Shown here: positions 50,364 through 58,435 of the stretch, piece after piece
Numbering within the stretch: position 1 is the stretch's first letter
Layout: every line of letters starts with the position of its first letter
Assembly: GCF_001029105.3 (NCBI RefSeq)
Contig: NZ_CP011807.3
Coordinates: 930,001 to 994,000, forward strand
Direction of reading: 5' to 3'
DNA from: Pandoraea faecigallinarum
GTDB taxonomy: Bacteria > Pseudomonadota > Gammaproteobacteria > Burkholderiales > Burkholderiaceae
Length of the DNA: 64,000 nt
Made by a program: the position numbers and the translations under genes
The notes under the pieces: model-generated
What the model saw: the letters and a program-made list of their open reading frames with translations, nothing else
Databases searched by the model: none
What the model was told of the DNA's origin: nothing

Positions 50364-50840
50364 TTACGATCTCCTGAGCAGCAGTGCCAAAAAGGCGAGA
50401 TGGACAAACTGCAAGCTGGTGTTGAGCAAACGCTCACAGTTCTTCCATAAGCGCCGGTTCTTCTCCAGCCAGGCGAAACTGCGCTCGACGACCCAACGCT
50501 GCGGCAGGACCTTGAAAGTATGCAGTTCGCTGCGTTTGGCGATCTGCACCGTGACCCGCTCGCCCAAGATCTCGCGCACGCCCTGCGCGAAGGGTTCGCC
50601 CACGTAACCGCCATCGACCAGCACACTTTGCACCTGTCCCAAGCGAGGCTTGCCGTGCTCGAACGCCAGCAACGCTCCTTTGCGATCGGTCACCTCGGCA
50701 GTGGTTACCGCCACGGCGTGCGGCAAGCCCTGCGTGTCTACGGCAATATGACGCTTGATGCCCGACACCTTCTTGCCCGCGTCATAACCCTTATGCGCTG
50801 CCGTGTCAGTGTTCTTCACGCTCTGCGCGTCCACGATCAA
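50364..50840 (-). CDS. IS5-family transposase, catalytic frame
   Basis: Carries the DDE catalytic residues: first Asp in FLIVDAQSVKNTDTA, second in SVLVDGGYVGEPFAQ, Glu in RWVVERSFAWLEKNRRLWKN. The homologous frame is open further upstream, to the A6 run near 50898, so the real protein arises by fusion with the preceding frame through slippage, or not at all. The TTG at 50840 is only the first possible start. Confidence 0.88.
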   Translation of the reverse strand: MIVDAQSVKNTDTAAHKGYDAGKKVSGIKRHIAVDTQGLPHAVAVTTAEVTDRKGALLAFEHGKPRLGQVQSVLVDGGYVGEPFAQGVREILGERVTVQIAKRSELHTFKVLPQRWVVERSFAWLEKNRRLWKNCERLLNTSLQFVHLAFLALLLRRS

Positions 50841-51162
50841 GAACGTCGTGCTGGCGCTGCGTCCCTGTCTTGTGCGCGCCGCGCCAACCTGATTTTTTGA
50901 GTGCCTGCTCCAGCACGCTCACGCCGTGCTGGTCAGGCTGACTCCATTTGCTGAAATACGCGTAGACGGTTTGCCACTTGGGAAACTCGCTGGGCAAGAA
51001 GCGCCATTGGCAACCTGTACGCAACAGATACAGCACCGCGCAAAACACCTCGTACAAGTCCACCGTCGTGGGCTTCGTGCGCCGGCGCACGCTGCGCAAC
51101 AGCGGCTCGATCTCCGAGAACTTCTCTCGGCTTATGTCACTCGCGTATTTCTTTCTCGTCAT
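50806..51162 (-). CDS. IS5-family transposase, N-terminal frame
   Basis: 118 codons beginning MTRKKYASDISREKFSEIEP, with the DUF4096-like segment VFCAVLYLLRTGCQWRFLPS and FPKWQTVYAYFSKWSQ. Homology to a full transposase ends at an A6 run (T6 at 50893-50898 on the plus strand); after it the frame continues in unrelated residues. The catalytic half lies in another frame, given separately. Confidence 0.88.
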   Translation of the reverse strand: MTRKKYASDISREKFSEIEPLLRSVRRRTKPTTVDLYEVFCAVLYLLRTGCQWRFLPSEFPKWQTVYAYFSKWSQPDQHGVSVLEQALKKSGWRGAHKTGTQRQHDVLDRGRAEREEH

Positions 51163-52359
51163 CCTCGAATTATCAGGGATGACCAGAAGATCGCAAACAC
51201 GTTCTGACGTGCAGGCGGGGTGGGGCGACCTATGCGGCCCGGAAAGGGTCCGAAGTACAGTGCGCGCTTGGCGATGTGATGCCGATTTCGAATGCGGGCG
51301 TCTCCGATTGCGTAACCCAACCGGAGGGGTTTGGGCACCTCTCGGTCATTCTTGAGGCTGCTGCGTTAAGCGAATTCGTGACGTGTTGGCTCGGACGCCC
51401 TGTTGTTACTCCGGTTATTTTTGCCATGAAGCCGTTAAATCCGGCGACCGCGACGCAATGGAATGTTGCTGCGGAATGTCTTCGACAAATGATCTCGATG
51501 TCCCCCGTTCCCGAGTTTGCAATCAGGTCAATGTATGAGCATATGATTCGGCTTGTCGCGACCGGGCATGAGAGTAACTACAGTGCTTTAATTGCGGACA
51601 GTCGGTGCGCTACTGAGGCTCAAGCGCGTAAGGCAATAGCGTTGATCGAGCACGATCCCATGCAATGGCAGACTTCGACCATTCTGGGGTATGCCATGGG
51701 ATGCGCATCGAGCGCGCTCGAGAACGCCATTCTCAGGTTGACGGGAAAGTCCTTCCAGACGTTATCGCTGGATGCTCGCATGAGGTGGGTGAGGCGCGCG
51801 CTTGCTTCTGGCGATACTGACAGCTATGTCGGTACGTTACGCGCATATGGATTTCGTCCCTCCTCACGGTTCGTGTCGGAATATTGCAGACGCTTCGGCG
51901 AATATCCAAGTGCAACCTATCGACGAAATCCGCATTCCACCGGTGCTTACGACGGCGGGGAAGCGGCTTTTTTCGATCCTCTGTCTGTGTCTGCGCTAGA
52001 TGAGTTCATTGCGCAGCGATTGACAGAGGCAATTAGCTTGAAAGACGTTGCTCAGCATGTCGGGCTAAGTGAATTCGAAACGATCGCTACGTTCAAGGAA
52101 CGATTCTCCCGAACACCAATGCAATATGTGAGCGAACGTAAGCTTGAGAAGGCGCGATGGATGCTCCGCCATACTTCCGAGAGCCTTGCGTCAATTGCGA
52201 TTGAATGTGGTTTCGGTAGTCAGAGTTATCTGACTACGCAAATCAAGAGATACTACGGTGTGACGCCTCGCCAATTGCGCCTTTCGGCCGGATCTCACGC
52301 GGCGTAGGCATTGGCGCCCATTCTGCGTGAGCGGGCGCGTCAACGGCGAGTCGGCGGGT

Positions 52360-53955
52360 CTATCGATTCTCCCGATGCAGCTGGGTAATTAATTCGCCAA
52401 CTGACATTGCTCGGGCATAGTGCCAGCCCTGAGCATAGGTTATGCCCTTTGAGCGAAGATAGTGAGCCTGTTCCTCCGTCTCAACGCCTTCTGCGACGAT
52501 AAGCAAGTCGAGTGTTTGCGCCATCGCGGCGATGTGGGTGACAAGAAGATCGGCGGCCGCCTCTCGGTTGGCTTTCCCAACGAACGACTTGTCGACCTTC
52601 AGGCCATCGATCTTGAAGTGATTCAGGTAGCTCAGGTTCGAATATCCAGTGCCGAAGTCATCGATTAGCACGGCGTAGCCGGCATCGCGGAGGGCATCTA
52701 TTGCCGATCTTGCCCGTGCTTTACTCATAAGGCGCCGCTCCGTGGCCTCGACCTTGACTTGGTCTCGAGAAATGGCGTGCTTCGCGCAGCACTCATTTAG
52801 CATTTTCAAAAATCGCTGCGTTTGCAATTCCTCCACGCTCACATTGATGGATACGTACAACGAGCGCGATGTCCTTAATAGCGGCGCGAGCTCATCGAGC
52901 GCCGTGCGCATGACAAGTTCTGTCAGTGGTTGAATCAGGTTGTGTTGTTCTGCAATAGGAACGAACACAGCGGGTGAGACGGTTTCGTGTTCGCGATACC
53001 AACGAACGAGCGCCTCGATGCCGACGGTCTTGCGTGTCGACATGTCGACGATTGGTTGGTAGTGAACGTCGAGTCGATTGCGTCGGATCGCGGTGCGCAG
53101 CGCGAAGGGAAGGGATTGGTGTCGTCGAAACATTCGGCGTGCAACCCACGCCGCGGTGCCGCCCGCAGAAGCGCCGGCGCATCCCCAAAGCAACAGCAGA
53201 TCGATGCCCTCGATCAGGAGACCCGGCGTCTGGGATCGAACAACAATGGAGAGCGGGTATGCCGTCGAGTGAGTAACCAGGTTGCGCCACGCCCGTGGCG
53301 TCGGCGGGCCATCACTCGGTGATCTCGAACGAAACGGGGAGGGCATTCGGCGGGTGTCCGCGCGAGGTGTTATAGCCAACAGGCGTTGAGTGTCTGAGTC
53401 GAATACGGCAATCTCACGGCCTCGGAGGTCGACGAGGTCCACATACATTGCTGGATCAACCGCTACGAAACGTCCGCGATGATCAAATAGCGCTGCCTTG
53501 TTCGGGATGTCCTTGCTCTGGTGCCAAAAGATCCAGGTGTATGGACCGGAGGTCGCCTTGCTGTGGGAGAAATGAACTTTGTCGGCCTGCGTGACGCCTT
53601 GTCTCGACGTGCATAGGTACCTCCCATTGCCCAAGGCGCCAACGTCACTCACATACCGATAAGTCATGGCAATGCGACGGATTGCTTCCAGGAAAGTGCC
53701 TGAACACGGATCACCAGGAATCGCTTCCACGTCTCGCATAGCGTTCAGAACCTGGCCATGCACCATGTCCGCTTGTCGTACTGCCCGTGCGGCGAACTCG
53801 GCAAGACTTCGTTCGTCTCTGGCCTGATTCATCTCACTTGCCACAAAAATGCCCGCGAGTACCGGGATCGCGCCAACGGTTAGGAGGACGATCGCCTGTG
53901 TCCAAGTGCCGATGGTTCGGTCCAAACTGAAGATGCTTGATAGTTGCTGATTCAT
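52360..53955 (-). CDS. CSS-motif/EAL-domain cyclic-di-GMP phosphodiesterase
   Basis: A 531-residue inner-membrane enzyme. Helix at about residues 20-40 (AIVLLTVGAIPVLAGIFVA), periplasmic CSS-type sensor with cysteines in IPGDPCSGTFLEA and NGRYLCTSRQG, a second helix near residues 245-265, then the cytosolic EAL domain. Catalytic residues are intact: VGIEALVRW, YVSINVSVEE, VKVEATERRL, LIDDFGTGYSNLSYL, KVDKSFV and IVAEGVETEEQA. It should hydrolyse c-di-GMP, with activity tuned by periplasmic redox state as known for CSS-EAL proteins. ATG 53955 is chosen; a 47-codon longer form is possible. It faces away from the Wzz-PBP operon. Confidence 0.9.
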   Translation of the reverse strand: MNQQLSSIFSLDRTIGTWTQAIVLLTVGAIPVLAGIFVASEMNQARDERSLAEFAARAVRQADMVHGQVLNAMRDVEAIPGDPCSGTFLEAIRRIAMTYRYVSDVGALGNGRYLCTSRQGVTQADKVHFSHSKATSGPYTWIFWHQSKDIPNKAALFDHRGRFVAVDPAMYVDLVDLRGREIAVFDSDTQRLLAITPRADTRRMPSPFRSRSPSDGPPTPRAWRNLVTHSTAYPLSIVVRSQTPGLLIEGIDLLLLWGCAGASAGGTAAWVARRMFRRHQSLPFALRTAIRRNRLDVHYQPIVDMSTRKTVGIEALVRWYREHETVSPAVFVPIAEQHNLIQPLTELVMRTALDELAPLLRTSRSLYVSINVSVEELQTQRFLKMLNECCAKHAISRDQVKVEATERRLMSKARARSAIDALRDAGYAVLIDDFGTGYSNLSYLNHFKIDGLKVDKSFVGKANREAAADLLVTHIAAMAQTLDLLIVAEGVETEEQAHYLRSKGITYAQGWHYARAMSVGELITQLHRENR

Positions 53956-54242
53956 CGGCTGGACGGTCGTTGCGCGAAACAGAAGAAATGCCGGTGGCCC
54001 TGTTGGTTCCGCAGTTCCGGATGTGTCCACATAGCAGACATGGCGCCCCGTCGACTGAATCCTCGCACAAACCGTCGCGTCTTGGAGCGATATCACGGAA
54101 TTGTCCCAGCAACGCGAAACGGGCGAGAGGGATATTCATGTGAAATGACTCCCCAGAAATAGGCAGCTAAGTTGCTGTACATGCAGGAGGCAGGGTGACA
54201 TTGGTCCCCCTCAAGCTCCTCACTGACCTGCGGGGGAAGCAT

Positions 54243-55463
54243 ATGTCATGTCCAGATTGTTCTGAGATGTACCGAACCTCGCCGACGGACGTCGGAGAAA
54301 TTGGGTTGACCGAGGTGATTGCCGCAACGCGGGCGCGCTTTTGGTTAGTTATAGCGGCATCTGCGGTGGTGCTCACGATTGGGGTCGTCTTCCTGGATAG
54401 GTACGTTTACCAATACAAGACTGAAGCATTTCTGGATCTGCGTCGAGACCTACTGGTATACAACACTCAGCGATATGCTTTCTATGACAAGAAGCAACTC
54501 GCGCTGTATCTCGAATCTCAGCCAGGGCCCGACTCTGAAAAGGAGCGCCTGTTGAACGAGATATCGGAGAACCTTATTCGCCGAAACGTGAAGCCGTTGT
54601 TAAATAGCTCGCAAAAGGGGGGCGATGGTTCTGTGGTTGTGGGCCTGGAATTACACTCGCAGAGCCGTGACTCGGCCGAGAGCGCGGTTGGTCGGCTTAG
54701 ACTGCTGGCGGGGTACATCATAGACACCCAGTTGATGCAATCCATGCGCAATACGCTGCGCGACGGCTACTTGGCGTCGATGGCGCGGAGCCGGCAACTC
54801 GATACGCAGATCATCGACAAGTCCACGCGCCTGCGGGACATGGAACTATCGCTCAAAGAGATGAGCGGGATTGCGGCCCGCACTCCTCCCTCGCGGGAAT
54901 TGAGTGAGCAACGGTTGATATCCAACGTAGGAGAAGCTGGCCGGTATCTACCTCCGAGAGTGCAGGTCATCGGCATTGAATCTTCGATGTCTAGCCTGCG
55001 TGGAGAATTGCGAGAGCTAACAGTAGAACGGGAGCGCAATGGCATTCGGCTGGGCTTCTATCGCAAGCTGTATGAAGTTCTGCCCGAATTTCGTTCGGGC
55101 GCGCAGATGTTTGAGTTCTTCAGTACGTTCGTTCACGACTATTTCGCCAAATCCGGCGAATCCGAAAATGTTCAAGCGGTTCGTAACGAACTGATGGCTG
55201 CTGTCGTGGACCATTTGCGCGCGCAACGTCTGGACCGCCTCTATTTCACTGCGGGACCGTCGGTTCCAATATCGCGTTCTGGCCCGATCCCGCTTTTCGG
55301 CGCCATCGTTCTGCTCGCCTCGCTCAGTGTCGCTTTCGGCATTGTGCTTGCCCTCCTCGTGAACGCCGTAAGCGTCCGTTGGAAGGGGGCACGAGCGATC
55401 AACTCGTCAACTCGGCCGAGTATGCCGGACCGTCTGAGCGTTGCGAGCGGTCCTGTCGAATGA
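54243..55463 (+). CDS. Wzz-like chain-length/coiled-coil inner-membrane protein
   Basis: A 406-residue protein with two helices, one near residues 35-55 (FWLVIAASAVVLTIGVVFLD) and one near the C-terminus (LFGAIVLLASLSVAFGIVLA), bracketing a large periplasmic helical domain (RDGYLASMARSRQLDTQIID, TRLRDMELSLKEMSG). This is the topology of polysaccharide co-polymerases (Wzz), which set chain length, but the conserved Pro-rich motif before the second helix is weak and no polymerase or glycosyltransferase genes are nearby. ATG 54243 follows GGGGGA. First gene of the operon with the penicillin-binding protein 59 bases on. Confidence 0.65.
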   Translation: MSCPDCSEMYRTSPTDVGEIGLTEVIAATRARFWLVIAASAVVLTIGVVFLDRYVYQYKTEAFLDLRRDLLVYNTQRYAFYDKKQLALYLESQPGPDSEKERLLNEISENLIRRNVKPLLNSSQKGGDGSVVVGLELHSQSRDSAESAVGRLRLLAGYIIDTQLMQSMRNTLRDGYLASMARSRQLDTQIIDKSTRLRDMELSLKEMSGIAARTPPSRELSEQRLISNVGEAGRYLPPRVQVIGIESSMSSLRGELRELTVERERNGIRLGFYRKLYEVLPEFRSGAQMFEFFSTFVHDYFAKSGESENVQAVRNELMAAVVDHLRAQRLDRLYFTAGPSVPISRSGPIPLFGAIVLLASLSVAFGIVLALLVNAVSVRWKGARAINSSTRPSMPDRLSVASGPVE

Positions 55464-55522
55464 TGTTCTTGAATTCATGTGGTTTTGCGCAGCATTGACT
55501 CTGCAGGTGAAAGGGTGCACGG

Positions 55523-57238
55523 ATGGGCCGCAAGTTTGTTTCGTTTGGAGTGCCGTATCGCGCCCGGACTGATACACATCGATGGCGCTCGCACGCCATG
55601 TTGGTAGTTATGTCGCTGGCATTCGCGGCGTTGGTTGGCCGGGCATTCTGGATTCAGGTAGCCAATTCGGATTTTTATATTGCGCAGGGGCGGGCGCGTT
55701 ATCAGCGGCGCGAGTCTCTGCGTGTGCCCAGGGCAAAGATCGTCGACCGCAATGGAAACATACTCGCGATTGGCGAGCCGATTTACGACCTTTGGGTCGA
55801 CCCGAATCGCTTTGCCGGAGCCTCTACTGCGCAGCTCGAAATCGTATCGTCAGCGTTGGACGTTCCGGTGGAACGGCTCAAGCGTTACAGGCTTGCGAGC
55901 AGTCGGTTCATCTATCTGAAGCGCTTGGTCGACGTCGACACGGCTGAGCTTCTACTGGCAAAGGAGATCCCGGGCCTCTACGGTGTGCGTGGCGAGAAGC
56001 GGTACTTCCCGGAAGGGGCCTTAGCCGCGCAAATTATCGGACTTGCCGGCCGTGCGGGGCAGGGCGTGGAAGGTATAGAACTCGCTGCCAACAAATGGCT
56101 GAAGGGATCTGTTGAGCGCCGGGTCGTTGTTGTTGACCGGCTCGGGAGGGTTGTCGAGGATCCCGAGTACGCCGGAATCCCCGAGCCGTCCGCGAACGTC
56201 GTGCTTTCCATCGATCGGAATATCCAGCGCATGGCTTTTGATGCGCTCAAACAAGGCATCGAGCGCTCGGAAGCCAAGGCGGGCTGTGCGATCGTGGTGG
56301 ACGTCGTGTCAGGTGAGATATTGGCTCTGGTCAACATGCCGACATTCGACCCGAACGATGGTGCAGGTAAGCAAATGACGCCAACCAGAAATCGGGCACT
56401 CACCGACGCTTTCGAGCCTGGCTCGACCATTAAGCCGATTGTCGTGGCGCTCGCCCTTGAAAAGGGGGTGATCAGTGAAAGGACGAGGTTCGATACCGCA
56501 CCGGGAACACTAAGATTCCACGGCAAAGTTGTGCATGACACATCGAATCACGGATGTATCGACACCACAGAGATCATCTCCAAATCGAGCAATGTTGGAA
56601 TGGTCAAGATATCGGAGCTGTTGTCTGCGACAGAGATGTGGCGGAATTTCAGAGCATTCGGACTTGGTGGCCTGCCCCTCTCCGGATTTCCGGGGGTCAC
56701 TGCCGGAGTACTGCACCCGCCAACGCGGTGGCGTCCGATAGAAAAGGGAACGATGGCGTATGGGTATGGACTCTCCGTTTCGATCGCCCAACTGGCAAGG
56801 GCATATCAGGTGCTCGCCAATGACGGGGTCATCATGCCGCTCTCGCTCTACCATTCAGAGGGCGGGCATCTTCCAGGGACTCGCGTCATTTCCTCCGCGA
56901 CCGCCAGGTCGGTTCGTTGGATGCTGGAAAAGACGGTTGAACCCGGTGGGACTGCAACGATGGCGAGCGTGCCTAGCTATCGGGTCGGCGCCAAGACGGG
57001 CACCGCCAGGAAGAACGATGGCAATGGATACCGCAGCGGACAATACCTCGGTATCATGGCTGGCATCGCGCCCATGTCAAATCCTCGCATCGTTGTCGCT
57101 GTGATGATCGACACTCCCACAAGGGGGACGTTCTATGGCGGACCGGTAGCCGGGCCTATCTTTGCCCGCATTCTAAAGGGAGTGCTTCCCTATTTGGGCG
57201 TCGTGCCCGACAAGGCGTTGATTGCCGTCGGGCGGTGA
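55523..57238 (+). CDS. Class B penicillin-binding protein (FtsI/PBP2-like transpeptidase), accessory copy
   Basis: A 571-residue peptidoglycan transpeptidase. One N-terminal helix (MLVVMSLAFAALVGRAFWIQ), a dimer/pedestal domain (PRAKIVDRNGNILAIGEPIY) and the transpeptidase domain with all three active-site motifs: S301-T-I-K in FEPGSTIKPI, S355-S-N in SKSSNVG and K491-T-G in GAKTGTARK. FtsI is normally in the dcw cluster with many division genes; here the gene sits between a Wzz-like protein and two-component genes, so it is an additional, regulated copy, possibly for altered growth or envelope state. Confidence 0.9.
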   Translation: MGRKFVSFGVPYRARTDTHRWRSHAMLVVMSLAFAALVGRAFWIQVANSDFYIAQGRARYQRRESLRVPRAKIVDRNGNILAIGEPIYDLWVDPNRFAGASTAQLEIVSSALDVPVERLKRYRLASSRFIYLKRLVDVDTAELLLAKEIPGLYGVRGEKRYFPEGALAAQIIGLAGRAGQGVEGIELAANKWLKGSVERRVVVVDRLGRVVEDPEYAGIPEPSANVVLSIDRNIQRMAFDALKQGIERSEAKAGCAIVVDVVSGEILALVNMPTFDPNDGAGKQMTPTRNRALTDAFEPGSTIKPIVVALALEKGVISERTRFDTAPGTLRFHGKVVHDTSNHGCIDTTEIISKSSNVGMVKISELLSATEMWRNFRAFGLGGLPLSGFPGVTAGVLHPPTRWRPIEKGTMAYGYGLSVSIAQLARAYQVLANDGVIMPLSLYHSEGGHLPGTRVISSATARSVRWMLEKTVEPGGTATMASVPSYRVGAKTGTARKNDGNGYRSGQYLGIMAGIAPMSNPRIVVAVMIDTPTRGTFYGGPVAGPIFARILKGVLPYLGVVPDKALIAVGR

Positions 57239-57292
57239 TCAAAAGGGAGCGCTGTTATCTCACACAGGCCGCCAGAATGATCAAGAAAAATT

Positions 57293-57721
57293 ATGATAAA
57301 CGTTGGAGTGCTAGCAAATAACCATGTAGTAATGACGGCGGTGCGCGGAGTGCTTGCGTCGTCCGCTGATGTCAATGTAATGTACTTGCACGATCTCGCT
57401 TTCGCGGGAGCGGCGATAAAGCACAGCGATGACGTCGATGTGTTGCTTTGTGAACCTGTTTCTCTCCGCGTCTTGAACAAGGTGCGTGCGAAATTTCACC
57501 GCGCGGGTAGTAAAAATATTATGCGAGTATTGTTTCTGGGCATGCCGCCGGCGGAACGTACGCTGAGAAAACTCATTCAGAGCGGGGTGTTCGGCTTCGT
57601 GGGAATTACCGCCGCCGACTTCGTCGCTATGCCGGAGGCAATTCGGGCGGTCGCGTCGGGCGAATTCTATTTTCCATCAACGGCGCGCATTGGTGATTGC
57701 TCGATCGGTGGATGCCAGTGA
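57293..57721 (+). CDS. Pseudo-receiver protein lacking all phosphorylation residues
   Basis: A 142-residue stand-alone receiver-like domain, no output domain. Aligned by eye with the next gene (INVGVLANNHVVMTAVRGVL against IRVGVADDHEVILVGVESAL), the acidic pair is Asn9-Asn10, the phospho-acceptor is Glu54 (LLCEPV, against LLCDYE) and the conserved Lys is Ile (GFVGITAADF against GYIGKSRQDF). It therefore cannot be phosphorylated normally; Glu may mimic the active state. 54 bases after the PBP gene and 35 before the response regulator. Probably a partner or decoy in the phosphorelay; inference. Confidence 0.75.
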   Translation: MINVGVLANNHVVMTAVRGVLASSADVNVMYLHDLAFAGAAIKHSDDVDVLLCEPVSLRVLNKVRAKFHRAGSKNIMRVLFLGMPPAERTLRKLIQSGVFGFVGITAADFVAMPEAIRAVASGEFYFPSTARIGDCSIGGCQ

Positions 57722-57756
57722 GCCGGACGTCGGAGCAACTTTGATGTGAGGAATGA

Positions 57757-58404
57757 ATGGAGAAAATCCGTGTAGGTGTCGCGGACGATCACGAGGTAAT
57801 TCTGGTCGGGGTGGAAAGTGCATTGGGTCAATGCGCTGACATTGACTTGTGCTTTAGCGTGAGCACTATCTCCGATCTGCTGGAAAAGCTGGCATCGGAG
57901 ACGATCGACGTCTTATTGTGCGACTACGAGTTTGCCGGCGATCCTCATGCCGACGGAATATCCCTGCTAAGGCGCATCATTCGCATTGCACCTCAAACGA
58001 AAGTGGTTTTTTTGAGCATGCACACGGCGCCGCATATTCTTGCGGAAGCCATGAGTGCCGGGGCTGCTGGTTATATCGGGAAAAGCAGACAGGACTTTGT
58101 AGACCTATGTCATGCGGTGAGAAGCGCTAATCGACAAGCCGGATTTCTTCCCGAATCGTTGGCGAGCCAGTTGCTGGCCACGGTGTATTCGGGCGGAAGG
58201 AAGGGGAGTGGACTCGCGTCGCTATCGGTGAAAGAGGCGGCCGTCGTGCGCATGATCTGCAGTGGTCTATCGATCACTGAGGTCGCTCAGCGTTTGAATC
58301 GAAGTCCCAAGACCATCAGCAATCAAAAGAATGCTGCCATGCAAAAGCTTGGGGCCAAGAATGACGTTGAGCTGGCGAATATCGTGAGAGATTTGTACCG
58401 GTGA
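57757..58404 (+). CDS. NarL/LuxR-type response regulator (RcsB/BvgA-like)
   Basis: A 215-residue DNA-binding response regulator. Receiver: Asp10-Asp11 in GVADDHEV, phospho-acceptor Asp56 in LLCDYEF, Lys in GYIGKSRQDF. The LuxR helix-turn-helix is at residues 148-212: LSVKEAAVVRMICSGLSITE and VAQRLNRSPKTISNQKNAAM. Such regulators pair with multi-step hybrid kinases, and the kinase gene begins 31 bases downstream, so it is probably the output of this phosphorelay. Targets unknown; the operon itself and fimbrial or capsule genes are typical for the type. Confidence 0.92.
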   Translation: MEKIRVGVADDHEVILVGVESALGQCADIDLCFSVSTISDLLEKLASETIDVLLCDYEFAGDPHADGISLLRRIIRIAPQTKVVFLSMHTAPHILAEAMSAGAAGYIGKSRQDFVDLCHAVRSANRQAGFLPESLASQLLATVYSGGRKGSGLASLSVKEAAVVRMICSGLSITEVAQRLNRSPKTISNQKNAAMQKLGAKNDVELANIVRDLYR

Positions 58405-58435
58405 AGCGTTGGGGTCGGTTGCAGCCACCAACGAG

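Larger units (their letters stand above)
50356..51204 (-). mobile_element. IS5-family (IS427-group-like) insertion sequence, 849 bp
   Basis: Terminal inverted repeats are visible: GAGCCGGTTTACGATCTCCTG on the left and, reverse-complemented on the right, GAACGTGTTTGCGATCTTCTG, with 16 of 21 matches. The element is flanked by TGA on both sides (50353-50355 and 51205-51207), a 3-bp target duplication of the TNA type used by this group. The size of about 850 bp is typical. The two transposase frames are on the minus strand. Confidence 0.92.
50130..52307 (+). pseudogene. AraC-family regulator with two HTH-like regions, interrupted by an IS5-family element
   Basis: The 5' part (50130-50355, GGGAGGG before ATG) codes an AraC-binding-like start MPIAKIHEFHSNDPDQVSEF; the 3' part resumes at 51205. 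Removing the IS and one TGA target copy restores one open frame of about 441 residues through the junction (LFL-T-CRRGGATYA). The last 100 residues form an AraC HTH (EAISLKDVAQHVGLSEFETI, SLASIAIECGFGSQSYLTTQ). About 100 residues before it, a second HTH-like block has TILGYAMGCASSALENAILR and YGFRPSSRFVSEYCRRFGEY. An internal ATG at 51276 could still express a 343-residue fragment with both HTH regions but no sensor domain. Confidence 0.82.

Noticed and set aside
51276..52307. Intact 343-residue AraC gene
   Set aside because: The open frame continues upstream to the IS boundary and joins the 5' fragment, so this is the 3' part of an interrupted gene.
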